From NCBI GenBank assembly GCA_037127255.1, contig JBANSL010000017.1:46695745-46759744 (forward strand): a stretch of DNA of 64,000 nt. Direction: 5' to 3'. Origin of the DNA: Persicaria tinctoria (lineage: Eukaryota > Streptophyta > Magnoliopsida > Caryophyllales > Polygonaceae). The position numbers and the translations under genes were made by a program. The notes under the pieces are model-generated. The model was not told the DNA's origin. It searched no databases and saw only the letters and a program-made list of their open reading frames with translations. Positions 12,661-24,232 of this stretch are shown piece after piece (within the stretch, counting starts at the first letter, position 1; each line of letters opens with the position of its first letter).

Positions 12661-13239
12661 TAGAAAGCTAAGTTACAAATTTATTAATACACTTAAAATT
12701 GGTGAAATTAATTTATTTAAATCTACGTTAGACATGTGCTAGGGCCGGGCCGGGGAAAGAGATAAGAGAGACCGAGGTTATAAACACAAATAATTCATCA
12801 GCTAGCGAGCACTTCAACTGTGTTATCAGTAAATCAGTTATGTGTTACCAAATTAACATTCGTAATTAATTTTCGTAATCAACATGTTAATGATACATAC
12901 CGTAGTGCTGGACAGTGCGATGGAGGAAGGGACGAACACGAGGAGTATAGTGATGGGAGAAAGTAAGCATGGGGTTGGAGGTAGCCTCAGCTCGCATCGA
13001 CTTGATTTCCTTCAAGTCGCCATAGAAGAGCCTGTAAGGGTTACCATAGAGGCCTTGTCGACCAAGGAGCCTCTCTAGCCTCTTCGGCCTCAACCACACC
13101 CAATTCAATACACTCCATACGCATGTAATAAGCAACATGCCTACCGCCATTACAACTGATCCCGGAGTCGACGTTATCCAATTAGCCTCATTAATCAATG
13201 CCATTACTCCCATTTTCACAACTCCAACTCAAAACGTAC

Positions 13240-13888
13240 CTACCTACTCTTAACTCTTAATGTTGAAGCCTGCAGATATGTTTGTACACTGCACAACTAA
13301 GGGCTCGATCTGGATTTATAAGGAAGCAATAACGTGATGTTTTTTTTTCCTTCTCTGTCTCTTTTTATTTTTTTTTTAAAAAAGCATGTTATAATTTCTT
13401 TTTAATTTTTTGGTTGAAAAAAGATTTTGGTGTACACGTGTATGAGTATTATGACAAGTGTTCAATATATTCTTGTTTTATTTGTTATGTTTTATTGATG
13501 GTAGTTGCATATACGTATGTATTTTAAATTTCGACCAAAAAAAAAACGTATGTATTTAAATTTACGTTATCACTAAATAATACGTAGGTGTACACAACAA
13601 ATCCTATTGTGATTTGTGAGGCCGTCTAATTTTTGGTGGAAACTATAGATGGAGGCGGCAGTCTTTGGAATCTGAAATTTTATTTTATGTGGAAGGCAGC
13701 ATGGCCCCGAAGGTCCCCAGTTTGAACCCCGAATATGACCGCTATTTATTTATAAATTCAAGGAAGGCAGCATGACAGCATGGCAAGGAACATCCTTACC
13801 TATATATTTAGGAGAACTAATGGTCCTCAAGATTGCTATTTTTATCGTATTTTTGCAGAATCTAATTTCTTCTGTACGAATATATAAG
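13240..13888 (-). repeat. P450 upstream region, copy 1 of a duplicated block
   Basis: From about 13290 to 13888 this matches 48864-49469 almost throughout, apart from small indels such as an extra 8 bp (ACAGCATG) in this copy. Its left part (13200-13280) matches 20350-20421. It is the 5' flank of the P450 pseudogene and contains its TATA box. Confidence 0.85.
13314..13320 (-). promoter_or_regulatory. Candidate TATA box of the P450 gene
   Basis: TATAAAT on the minus strand lies about 100 bp upstream of the P450 start codon (13213). The same box is kept in the duplicated promoter at 48884-48890. Confidence 0.5.
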
Positions 13889-14820
13889 TAGGCAGACACG
13901 GAATCAGAAACTAAAAATAGGTAAGTTAAATTTTTTTCATACGCATAATATTTATTAACAAATTCCTTAATTTAATAAATAAATAAATATTTTTTTATAT
14001 TAATTTTTTTTATCTATTATTTTATTTTTATAAAATGCGACGAGATAATATATATATTAAGAGACTCGGCGTTAGTTGGTCGTGAAGACTTCACAATTAA
14101 TGTACGTGTTTGATGTTTAACAATTGAAAAATCTGTGTAGAATTTGATAATGGTTTTTATTAATTTTTTGTCGATATATATATTTACTTGTTTCTTCAGA
14201 TTGAATGGTTTAAGATTAAGATAGGAATATGAACACATTAATTTCTGGACGTGAGTGTTAACAAAAAAAAAAGGTGATTAAAGATGATTTTAGACAAGAG
14301 AAAAAAGAAAAAATGAAGTGGTTTTGTGGCCATTTCTGGAAAGGTATTTAGAGTTGTACCGCCTACTAGCGGACGTGTAGTGTAGGTTGTTCTTTTCTTC
14401 TTCGACTCGACTGCCATGTATTTGACTAGTCTCTTTGTCTCATATTAATTATTTTTGTCATTTTGTACATGTTTTTTAAGGAACAAAAAATTCTATAAAA
14501 TATTATTATTTTAATATAATGTTAGACTTGACTCTAGCAGCGAGTTGCTTTGCTAGCTATGCCAGAAGTGTTTTTTTTTGGTAAGATGCTTTGGTAGCTA
14601 TGCCAGTAGTTAACCCTGCCCTGAAAGTTTTGGAGTTTTCAATCGAATAGTTTGGAATACGTGAAAAGTCTTGATTTGAATTCAGATTATATATTCAAAT
14701 GGATTGGTTGGATAGATGATGTATATCTACAAGTCCAAGTTTATCATTTACTCAAATCCGAGGTATGTATAGAATGCGATGAGAACAAATTCTAAAATAT
14801 ATATATACACGTGTTAAATT
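13889..14820. other. AT-rich intergenic DNA
   Basis: No supported gene. A short imperfect repeat of GCTAGCTATGCCAG / GGTAGCTATGCCAG lies near 14550-14610. Otherwise AT-rich spacer. Confidence 0.6.
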
Positions 14821-15031
14821 TACGGTGGGTAATATACGACGTGGGGGGGCCACGCACGCCCAAGCGCAATACGCGCACCAACCAAGCCGAGCACACAAAT
14901 CGAGTGGAGTTCCATCCTAAAACCAATTGGTGTTAGATGGGGTAGCCCACCGGCTTATATACAAGGCTTGGATTCCATTTTTAATCAATGTGGGATCTAA
15001 TCCCACAACCTCAACTTTTATATTCTCAACA
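14820..15031 (-). repeat. Probable solo LTR related to the TRIM at 58.7 kb
   Basis: Reverse-complemented, this contains ACCAATTGGTTTTAG followed by GGAACTCCACTCG, and a CCCACAT block. These are in the same order and spacing as in the TRIM LTRs at 58737-58937 and 59042-59244. It starts TGTTGAGAA on the minus strand at 15031. The far border and target duplication were not resolved. Confidence 0.5.
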
Positions 15032-15191
15032 ACACGCTTGTTAGAGTTGTTGTTGTTATTTTTTATTTAAATCTAACTAAATATTTATCTAGGTGATCGA
15101 TCTCTTTTATTTAAAGTATACAAATCAAATGAATATTGACTTGACTTCTTTACTTTCATCACATATGTAAAGGGTTAGCAAATAGCGCAAC

Positions 15192-15773
15192 ATGGTTCGA
15201 TGTTGGATGATTAATTCCATGGTAGCGAAGATTTCGGAGAGTTTTATGTACATAGAATCGTCCAAGAATATGTGGGACGAGTTGAATGAAAGGTGTGGAG
15301 AATCAAACGCTCCTTTGATGTTCCAACTTAAGAGGGAATTGCATACAATGACTAGAGATGGGAAGACCATATCTGAGTATTTTGCGAAATTGAAACGGGT
15401 ATGGGATGAGTTACAGAGTGTAGAGGGATTTCCTGAGTGTACTTGTGGTGCTGCGGGTCTGTGTCAATTGTCCAAGAAAGTGGCATATCAGGAGTCGAGA
15501 AATCGAGTTATGCAATTCTTGATAGGGGATGGTTATGAATCGGTTGTTCATAGTATCCTGTCAACAGATCCCTTTTCTACAATCAACAGAGCATATTTCT
15601 TGGTCCGACAATTTGAAAGTGGTAAGAATGTTACATCTGATAGTAATGCTCAGTCTGAGAACATGGCTTTGATGGCTTCTAGGAGAGGTCAAATGCAAGG
15701 GGACAAGAAAGATTACAAGAAAGATAAATATGATCGAAAGGATAGGATATGCTATCATTGTAGGGGCAAATGA
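15192..15773 (+). pseudogene. Copia gag fragment (UBN2-type) with nonsense codon
   Basis: Codes for the C-terminal part of gag (NMWDELNERCG, LKRVWDELQ) and the start of a zinc knuckle CYHCRGK. TGA at 15771-15773 interrupts the CCHC motif; the remaining His and Cys (HIMENC) follow in the same frame. The N-terminus is missing because the element is 5'-truncated. Confidence 0.85.
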
Positions 15774-17153
15774 CATATCATGGAGAACTGTTTTAAACTC
15801 CATGGATACCCTGACTGGTTTAAGGCTTCAAAGGATGGGAAAGGAGTATCTGCTCATAATGCCTTTGAGGTGGATGATGGTAACTTGGATGATCCGCTGA
15901 AAGAGGATGATAAGGTTCATGGTTTCAATGTGGAGAAAGGTGGTACTGGGTTCAGTGGCAAGGTTGATCAGTCTCTTGTGAGTGCAGTGTGTCAAGAAGT
16001 GCTTAAGGCTATGCAGAGTTCAAGCCATGTCAACTGTTCAGCAGTGACGAACATGGCAGGTAACAATCACTCTTACAACTTAGCATTTCTTGCAAAAGCA
16101 TCTAAGGACACGGATTGGATTATAGACACTGGGGCGACAGATCATATGGCAGCTTATTCCCACTTATTAGTGGATAAGCAAGATTTGTCTCGTCCTATTC
16201 AAGTAGGAATGCCTGATGGCAATCTTGCCTTAGTGTCCCAGATTGGTACATTACACTTGACAAACAGTATTGTGTTATATAATGTTTTGTTAGTACCTTA
16301 TTGTAAGCACAATTTGCTCTCGGTTCCAAGGTTGGTGGAAGATTCACATTTAGTTGCTATATTTACAGCACATAAATGGTTTTTTCAGGACCTTGGAACT
16401 AGCAAGGTTATTGGATCAGGGTTAAAGCAACTTGGACTCTACATGCTACAAGCTGAGAGTGTGGTTCATGATGCTTTGCCCTTCAAGATCAATAGAAAAA
16501 TCATGCCTGATATAGATAGTTTGTCTAAGTCCATTGTTTCTAATGTGTCTTGTAAGTCTGTTGAACAGGTGCAACAATTACATGTGAGACTAGGTCATGC
16601 CTCGGTTGGCAAGCTAGTACATTTAGATTCTGTTCATTCAAAATCTTTACCTCCTTGTGAAACTTGTGTGATGGCCAAGATGCACATACTTCCTTTTCCT
16701 TCAAGTGTTTCAGTTTCTGATAAATGTTTTGATTTGATACACCTTGACATTTGGGGTCCTTATAAGACCAAGAGCATTTCAGGTGCATCATATTTCCTTA
16801 CTGTTGTTGATGATAAATCTAGAGTTACTTGGACTTTTCTTATGCGTAATAAAACTTGTGTGTTTTCCATTTTGTCTAACTTTATTGCATATGTTTCTAC
16901 TCAATTTCAATCTATTATTAAGTGCTTTAGAAGTGATAATGGTATGGAGTTTTTGCAATCAAGTTGTGCCCAATTATTTGCCAAGTTTGGTATAGTTCAT
17001 CAACGTAATGCTCCCTATACCCCTCAACAAAATGGTAAAGTTGAGAGGAAGCGTTGTCATTTGATTAAAACTGCTAGAGCTTTGAAATTACATGCTCATC
17101 TTCCTTCAGAATTCTGGGCAGATTGTGTATTGGCAGCAACCCACATCATCAAT
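15774..17153 (+). pseudogene. Copia protease-integrase part
   Basis: In frame with gag after the stop. Aspartic protease motif WIIDTGATDHM; integrase zinc-binding HVRLGHAS...CETCVMAK; then the integrase catalytic aspartates (HLDIWGPY, FRSDNGMEF) and the glutamate region PQQNGKVERK. Near 17153 the sequence jumps to the CFALDPRAKKD segment in another frame. The short stretch that normally joins them is deleted. Confidence 0.88.
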
Positions 17154-19297
17154 GTTTTGCTCTGGATCCTCGTGCTAAGAAAGATAAGTTTGGACCTAAA
17201 TCTAAGAGGTGCATCTTGGTTGGATATCCTTTTGCTCAAAAGGCATACAAATTATATTGCTTAGAGACAAAGAGGTGTGTTGTTAATAGAGATGTGCAGT
17301 TTTTTGAAGATCAGTTTCCTTTTAAGGATTCTCAAAATAAGGTATCTCAGGTTTGTCCTTCTCAAACTGCACTTCCTTTAGTAAGTCCTGCATATTTATC
17401 TGATTTGTTATCCTCCCAAAATCCTATTTCAATTACTAGTCAACATATGTTTGATGATTCTATATCTGATATTCATGGTGATCATAATGAATCGTCTTGG
17501 TCATCTGATGAGAATGGTGATCAGAATGAGTTGCCTACTCACATTGATCATAACAGTTCTGATAGTAGTTCTTTTGAGGAATCTATTTCAAGTTTGATAC
17601 CTACTATCTCTGTTCCTCAACCGAGAAGATCAGTAAGACACCATATCCCTCCTACAAAATTAAATGACTTTGTATATCCTACTTTACCTTCAACTAATTC
17701 TTTTTCTCAGTCCTTTTTATCAATGGTTTTGGGTGATGATACCTCATATTCTCATGAATTTGTCATGTCCTTTGTGAACTTAGCACAGGTCCCTGAACCT
17801 TATACCTTTTCCCAAGCCAATAAGGATTCAAAATGGATTGAGGCTATGGATAAAAAGTTGGAAGCTTTGGAAAAGAACAAAACATGGTGGGAGCTCACTG
17901 CATTGCCCACAGGAAAGGTACCTATTGGATCTAAATGGGTGTTCAAGTTGAAACATAAGCCAGATGGATCCATAGAAAGGTATAAAGCTCGGTTAGTTGC
18001 AAAAGGTTACAACCAGGTGAAAGACAAGGATTTTAAACATACTTTTCCCCTTGTTGCAAAATTTACTACAGTTAGATGCTTGCTTGCTTTAGCTACCATA
18101 AAACAGTGGCCTATCCACCAACTTGAAATAAACAATGCCTTTTTACATGGCTATCTAGATGAGGAAATCTATATGAAACCTTCTGATGGCTATAAAAAGG
18201 CATTGCCAGGCCAAGTTTATTTGTTAAAAAGATCACTTTATGGTCTAAAACAAGCAAGTAGGCAATGGAATGTTGAGTTAACCAAGTTTCTTTTATCTCT
18301 TGGTTACAAACAATCCAAACAAGATTACTCATTATTTATTAAAAATGTTTCTAATGGTATAGTTACAGCTTTGGTCTATGTAGATGATTTGCTTTTATCA
18401 GGTGATGATGAAGTTGTCATTATTCAGACCAAAGAGCAACTACATTCAAAATTCACCATTAAAGACCTTGGACAAGCAAGGTACTTTCTAGGAATGGAGA
18501 TAGCCAGATCACCTGCAGGCATGATGATCCACCAAAGGAAATATATTCTAGACCTTTTACGAGATACTAATATGGTGGACACAAAGGAAGCTAAATTTCC
18601 TTTGCCTCGTGGTCTCAAACTATCACCAGAAGAAGGAGATCCCTTACAAGATCCAGAGGTCTATAGAAGACTGGTGGGCAGGTTGCTCTTCCTCAACCTT
18701 ACAAGACCTGACATCTCATATGCCATTCAACATTTGTCACAGTTCATCAGTTCATCGAAACTCCTTCACTATCCAGTTGTCTTACATGTTCTAAGATATC
18801 TGAGAGGCACGCTGAATGCTGGTTTATTCTATTCATCTTCATCAACATTGAACCTCTCTGCCTTTACAGATGCTGATTGGGGCACTTGTGTGTTTTCTAA
18901 TCGGTCTCTATCTGGATATTGCATACTCTTAGGATCTTCTTTGGTGTCATGGGAGACAAAGAAGCAGAAAACGGTTTCCAAATCATCCGCTGAATCAGAA
19001 TATCGAACCATGTCATATGCCTCAAGTGAAATGGTGTGGCTTGATGGCCTGTTCACTGATCTTCAAGTTCATATCCCTCATCTGATTCCTTTGTATTGTG
19101 ACAATAAGGCAGCACAACACCTCGTAGCAAACCCTGTGTTTCATGAAAGGACCAAGCACCTTCGGATTTATTTCCATTTTGTTCGAGAAAGGCAACATGA
19201 AGGGTTTTTGTTTACTCAACATGTTGCTTCAGCTCTTCAATTAGCGGATGTTATGACTAAAGCCTTGGGTGATCGAGAAGCAACACAGGTTTCTTAG
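17154..19297 (+). pseudogene. Copia reverse transcriptase-RNase H
   Basis: Open from the deletion point to TAG at 19297. Contains the conserved integrase-RT linker, RT motifs KWVFKLKHKPDG, NNAFLHG, SLYGLKQASRQW and the catalytic LVYVDDLLL, then RNase H (FTDADWGT, SAESEYR, YCDNKAA). The RT and RNase H domains are themselves uninterrupted. Without its start and frame it cannot be made as part of a polyprotein. Confidence 0.88.
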
Positions 19298-19363
19298 TCT
19301 CAAGATGGGTATGGTGTTTGACACCCCATCTTCAACTTGAAGGAGGGGGGGGGGGGGGGGTAA

Positions 19364-19568
19364 TGAGCATATGATGTATTTATATTACAAGGGTTATTTA
19401 TGTAATTATGTAAATAAGAGGCCCTTATGTAATTTAGACAATAGAGAAGAAGTCGGCTATATATAGCCTCCTCTTGTAACCGAGTGAAGCACTGGCTTGA
19501 GCTACAATTTTCTTCTCTGTAAAGATTTCTGAGTTCAATTGAGATTGATTATTGGTTTTCAGAGAGCA
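19364..19568 (+). repeat. Copia 3' LTR with preceding poly-G purine tract
   Basis: A purine tract AAGGA followed by about 18 G (to 19360) precedes the LTR. The LTR has a TATA-like CTATATATAGCC near 19457 and ends ...AGAGAGCA. There is no second copy in the window to confirm its borders. Confidence 0.6.
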
Positions 19569-19639
19569 CACATGCCGTCCCACCTCACTAGTGTCATATT
19601 GCAATGTCAATCAATGGGGAGTATGTATGAGATCTGCTA

Positions 19640-19908
19640 TCCCGTACCTCACTAGGTTTCATTTGGGGATCCTCGGCCGATCAGCGACGCATCCACTTGT
19701 TGAAGAAAGAGGTTCTCTATGACTCGGGAGAGTACGGAGGGCTTGGGATCCGCCCTATGAGGGAGATTAATCAGGAAGTCCTGGCCAAACTCGGTTGGAG
19801 ATTGATGCAAGAACCATCATCACTATGGAGCCGACTGATCAGGGGCGAGTACTGTAACGGGCGGACTGACATTGATATGTTCATCTGGCAAGCAAGAAGC
19901 TCGACATA
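19640..19908 (+). pseudogene. LINE reverse-transcriptase fragment
   Basis: Frame with FIWG, GGLGIRPMREINQEVLAKL and LWSRLIRGEY, the conserved block C-terminal to the L1 reverse transcriptase of plants (compare LINE B near 42200-42400). Plus strand, opposite to the other LINEs. Both ends are truncated. Confidence 0.75.
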
Positions 19909-20062
19909 GTGAACAAGTATTGTTCATGACGCTGAGGTTCTGACCCTAGACTCACGAAAGAATATTGGCAATGTTACCACCACTTTTTTCTAGACTCACC
20001 CCCGGTAATCAACATGTAATGGTACGAAAGATATGTTATTGTACAAATGACCATATACATAC

Positions 20063-20370
20063 CGTACTGCTGGACAGTGCGATGGAGGAAGGGACGAAGA
20101 TGGGGAGTATAGTCATGGGAGAACGTAACCATGGGGTTGGAGCTAGCCTCATCCCTCATTGACTTGATTTCCTTCAAGTCGCCGTAGAAGAGCCTGTAAA
20201 GGTTCCCATAGAGGCCTTGTCGACCAAGGAGCCTCTCTAGCCTCTTCAGCCTCAACCACACCCAATTCAATACACTCCATACGCATGCAATAAGAAACAT
20301 CCCTACCGCCATTACTACTTCCGGCCGCCGTTATCCAATTTGCCTCATTAATGAATGTCATTACTCCCAT
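20063..20370 (-). pseudogene. Second copy of the P450 first exon, frameshifted
   Basis: Matches exon 1 of the P450 at 12901-13213, including start codon (20368-20370), the anchor, the segment KRLERLLGRQGLYGN and the splice donor after 20063. A small deletion after the INEANWIT part shifts the frame. About 60 bp of intron resemblance continues to near 20000. Exons 2-5 are absent. Its promoter now lies 28 kb away at about 48.86 kb. Confidence 0.85.
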
Positions 20371-20406
20371 TTTCACAACTCCAACTCAAAACATACTCTT
20401 GAGGCT

Positions 20407-20421
20407 GGAGCCTGCAGATAT
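20407..20421. repeat. LINE A target-site duplication, 3' side
   Basis: GGAGCCTGCAGATAT, repeated with one difference at 40738-40752. It abuts the T-run that is the LINE poly(A) tail on the minus strand. Confidence 0.8.
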
Positions 20422-21636
20422 TTTTTTTTTTGATTAGGAAAAAATTCGGGTGGGCAAGCCCTACCTGACAGCATCCTTGCGGATGAGGTCAATAAGACCT
20501 AGATTGTTGTTAATATCATTACCTCGGGCAGAGTGGCTAATGTATGCAACCTTATCTGCCACTCTATTGCCCATACGAGGTACATGAAAGTAGCATACTT
20601 CTTTTACAGTCGATAACATGACTTGAATGTCAGAGAGGATTAGTTCAATCTCCCCAGGGCATTTAGCTGTCCTGTTTAGATAGTCTATAATTATTTTGCA
20701 GTTATCTTCAATTTGGATTCTTTCAATGTGAAGTTGTAATACCTTCTGGATTCCCAGTTTGAGGGCGAGGGCTTCTTCCTTGATGGCTTGCTATTTTCCT
20801 AGTAATTTGTGCTCGATGGTGACAGGATGGCCATTCCAATCCCTAATAATGATACCCGCCGTATTGTCGCCGTTGGCTAAAGAAGAACCATCAAAATTAA
20901 GTTTGAACCACCTTAACGGAGGCTTGCGCCATTTAAATGGACGTTTTTTGTCGGTCTTCCTTGGATAGACTCTTGAGGAAGGATGCATATCGTCGTCACC
21001 ATCTCCTTCGATCGCGGATGTTCTCTTCCAGTTATCTATGTGTGATCTGACTAGATGGACGGCGGTTTGGTGCTGGGGGATTGGTGCTTGTTGAAACAAG
21101 TTTTTGTTCCTGATGTACCAGATAGTTCACCAAGCGAAGGAGAGGTCAGTCAGAGCGGCAGGTGTTAAGCTGGTTCCAAGGCTAGATAGAATGGGTCTAA
21201 AATCCTGGGACTGGTTGATCAATCTTGTAGTTGTTGTTTGTTCTTGACTCGGCAGTCGGTATATTTTCCGTATAAAAGGGCATTCCAGGAACAGGTGAGC
21301 CTCGTCCTCGGGTTCCATATTGCATAGTGAACAGGTAGTTGGGATAGCCGACCCTTTGCACGATAGGCGCACAACAGTGGGCAGTCCATTATGTGCAATC
21401 TTCCATAGAAAATTCTTCACCTTAGGGGGAACATCAGTCTTCCAAATCCAAGTGTTCCCATCGATCGTAGTGAGGATTATGCTGTTATAATTTTGTAGGC
21501 GCTAGCTGTAGTAAACCATCCTTCCCTATCCGGCCACCAGTGTAGATTTGATTCCGGAAGGGGAATGTCTAAAATTTATTTGACAATGTTGTTTGATAGT
21601 GCCTTATTCTGATCGTATCCCTAGATGTTACCCATC
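20422..21636 (-). mobile_element. LINE A, 3' part
   Basis: The poly(A) tail appears as the T-run at 20421-20431. Going leftwards on the minus strand come the zinc-finger-like RVT domain and the RNase H domain. The 5' continuation of this LINE is at 35927-40737. The RT core between them is missing. Confidence 0.8.
20461..21635 (-). pseudogene. LINE A ORF2 C-terminus: zf-RVT and RNase H
   Basis: 21420-21127 encodes the zf-RVT type block (KNFLWKIAHNGLPT, CSLCNMEPEDEAHLFLECPF). 21099 onward encodes RNase H (WFKLNFDGSSLANGDNTAG, then EALALKLGIQ) ending DLIRKDAVR and TAG at 20461. The parts are separated by stops, including a TAG in the middle of RNase H at about 20791. Confidence 0.8.
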
Positions 21637-22164
21637 CTTCCCTAGCCGCGAGTAGCCGAAGCTTTGTCGTCCTGGTGATTCTCGCTGGCAGCGGATTTTT
21701 CTGCGGCAGCGAACGTCTCGCTGCAGCGGGACTAGGCGCTAGCAACGGACACCGCTGCTCACTTTTCCTCTCTCGCTGGCTCTCTTTCGCTGTCTCCCTC
21801 TTCCTCTCTCGATGTCTTGCCGGGCTTCATGATTCTGGTTCCACTCGCTGGCAGCGAGTGAAATCCCGCTAGCAGCGAAATATACCCAGAGACTTAATTC
21901 TTCATCGTTCTTCCCTTGTTCTTTCTTTCCTCTATTTCTCTTCTTAGCTTGATTTCTTGACTTCACTTGGCCATGTTTAACAACTTTTCCTTGCTTTCCA
22001 CCATGTCGGATTTACGATTCTGCACAATTCAACCGAAATAGCGTAGATTCCGAACTTTTCCAATAAAAAAGAGTTTAATCTAAATTAACACTAAAACATG
22101 CATATTCTATAATGCAAATGCAACTAAACTATCCTATAATGCCCATTAGAAATGTGCATTATCA
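21637..22164 (-). repeat. Truncated 3' LTR of the Gypsy-type element
   Basis: Near-identical to 26285-26809, including the CGCTGGCAGCG palindromes, ending in ATTATCA. The left 1.15 kb of the expected LTR is missing and LINE A sequence follows directly. Confidence 0.88.
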
Positions 22165-24232
22165 AACTCCCCCACACTTAACCTTTTGCTTGTCCTCAAG
22201 CAATGCAAAATAAAGAAGAACAAAACCATCATCCCACACATATAATCTTCAAGCACTAACCTTGTCAAAAGCAACATTAAAATGGAGGAGCCATGAACAT
22301 GAAATCTAACATCCTAGCAAGTATATGAACGATTCAAAATAAGGCACATTTCATCCAACCTCACCGGGATTATGTGTTTGCTCTCACTCTCATTGTGTTT
22401 AGGCTTAACAATATATCGCTCAACTCAATCCAATATGCAAAAAGCTACATAGACCTTGACACATATATCACATATTCTCCACCGCGGATGCTGTCACTTA
22501 TAAGAAACATCAAGAGGTCTTTTATCAAGGTTGTAATGGGGCTTGGTAAGAAATTAAGGTAGGAAAATATTTAGGTTTGTGGTGCTAAAAATCCGGGAAA
22601 AAGGGATCCCTAAGAACAACCGGAAGAACATCAAAAACCAAATACTTCCAAAACCAAAGTAACTCAAACATTCACTCTCAAAACACTCAACAAAAGAACT
22701 TTCTCTTAACCATACAATTTTTTCCAACTCTCACGTACATAATAAAGATAAAAGGCTCTTATTCATTTTTTTTTCTTTCTTTTCTTTTCTTTCTTTTGAC
22801 TTTTTTCTTCTTTCAATTTTTTTTTTCTTTAGAGCCAAAACAATAATGCACAATGCGAAGAATAAAACTAAAATTACATATTCATCCAAACTTGTAACTT
22901 TCTCAACAATAATCTCTTTTCCACTCAAACATATCAACTATTCACCAATTCTAATCCTAATTCCCGGATAGGGTAAGGCTCATCATTGGCTAGGATAAAT
23001 TTTTGTGGAGCTTTAAAGAAAAGGTTAAGGCTCAAATTTGGCTACAAGCAAAGGACACATATGTAGGGTGGATATGGATAATAATATGGCTAAGAAAATC
23101 ATGCCTCTATTATTTGAAACTCATAAGTAATAAACATATAAAATCGGCCTCAAATATAGATAACAATGTCAATCTCAAGAGGTAAGTACATAAGGAGAGT
23201 ATAATATCACACAAGAAAGAAAAAGGGAATAAATATGATGAAAATCCCTATAAGGCCAAAAATTTCTCACTAGGACAAGTTTTTGTTGGATTTCAATAAT
23301 GCCCAAAACTAGGAATCATACTTTCTCAATTGAACTAACATGCCATGCTCCCATAAAAATCATTTCAAGTATGTGACAAGGCTAGGCAATTCAATCATAT
23401 TATGGAACATATATGGTAAAACTCATCAAAATAAAATAGAGGACAAACTAAGGCAAGATGGGTATTTGAAAAACACATATATGCAATGCATGCTCTTTTT
23501 GGATTTTTTTTTCTCATTTTTTTTTCATTTTCTAATGCAATAAATTAACGAAAAATAAACATGAATGCATAACGGAAAAATAAATATGAATGGATGCATG
23601 GATCTATGAATGCAACCCTCCCCCACACTTAAATTCTTCATTGTCCTCAATGAAAATCAAAGACAAAAAATCATAAAAATATGAGAGAAAGAGGGTAAAG
23701 AATAACTCACATCATGGGAAAAGTTTCGATGGAGAAGATGATGAAGCTCGGAAGAAGAACGGTGAAGAACGACAACAACGAAGATGGACGAACCACGAGC
23801 ACGGATGAATGAAGATGGCGAAGAATGAATAAGATTGGATGCGACGAAAACGGACGAAGACTAGGCATCACTGCTGGATTCGCTGGCAGCGAGTGTTGGT
23901 TCGCTGTCAGCGGATGAAATCAGCCCCTATGTCGTCTGAGCGGCTGGACTCGCTGGCAGCGAATCATGATTCGCTGGCAGCGAATTGAGCCTAGATTCTC
24001 TATTCTTCGATCTTGTTCACTTTTCCCTGCATTGTTAGCTCAAAATATCCAAAAGCATCTATCTACCATATAAAATAATTAGGAAATTTCTAATTTATTA
24101 AACAACCAAACTAATTAAATAACTAGGAATTGAAATAACTAATTTAGGAAAACTTACCTCGGGTTGCCTCCCAAGAAGCGTCCTTGTTTATCGTCATAGA
24201 CTCGACGGTTTATTTGTTCGCGCATTCAAGAC
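22165..24232 (-). other. Non-coding internal region of the Gypsy-type element
   Basis: AT-rich, with a CT/T-rich tract around 22765-22830, two purine-tract-like blocks (minus strand AAGTGTGGGGG, at 22170 and 23625) and copies of TCGCTGGCAGCGA at 23880-23985. No coding region recognised. Confidence 0.6.

Larger units (their letters stand above)
7674..13213 (-). pseudogene. CYP72A-like cytochrome P450 pseudogene, haem loop deleted
   Basis: Five exons read on the minus strand: 13213-12901, 9153-8936, 8853-8612, 8527-8158 and 8047-7674, all with consistent phases and GT-AG junctions. Exon 1 has an N-terminal membrane anchor and the basic segment RPKRLERLLGRQG. The I-helix AGQETTS, K-helix EVLRLYP and PERF motif are present. 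The haem motif starts normally (FGWGPRIC; Cys codon 7778-7780) but then jumps to FEFQLSPSY in another frame. About 55-60 bp are missing, covering the conserved residues after the Cys and part of helix L. Read unshifted, the protein ends in an unrelated 35-residue tail. Everything upstream is intact, so inactivation may be recent. CYP72 enzymes are ER-bound monooxygenases acting on terpenoids and other small molecules; the exact subfamily is uncertain. Confidence 0.88.
15184..19568 (+). mobile_element. 5'-truncated Ty1/Copia retrotransposon
   Basis: Gag, protease, integrase, reverse transcriptase and RNase H follow in Copia order on the plus strand, ending in a purine tract with a long G run and one LTR (19364-19568). 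No 5' LTR or gag start is present upstream of about 15184. The coding region is broken by one in-frame stop and one deletion-frameshift. Confidence 0.9.

Noticed and set aside
12884..13078. Plus-strand ORF over P450 exon 1 (and its twin at 19965-20162)
   Set aside because: Both are antisense to the duplicated P450 exon 1.
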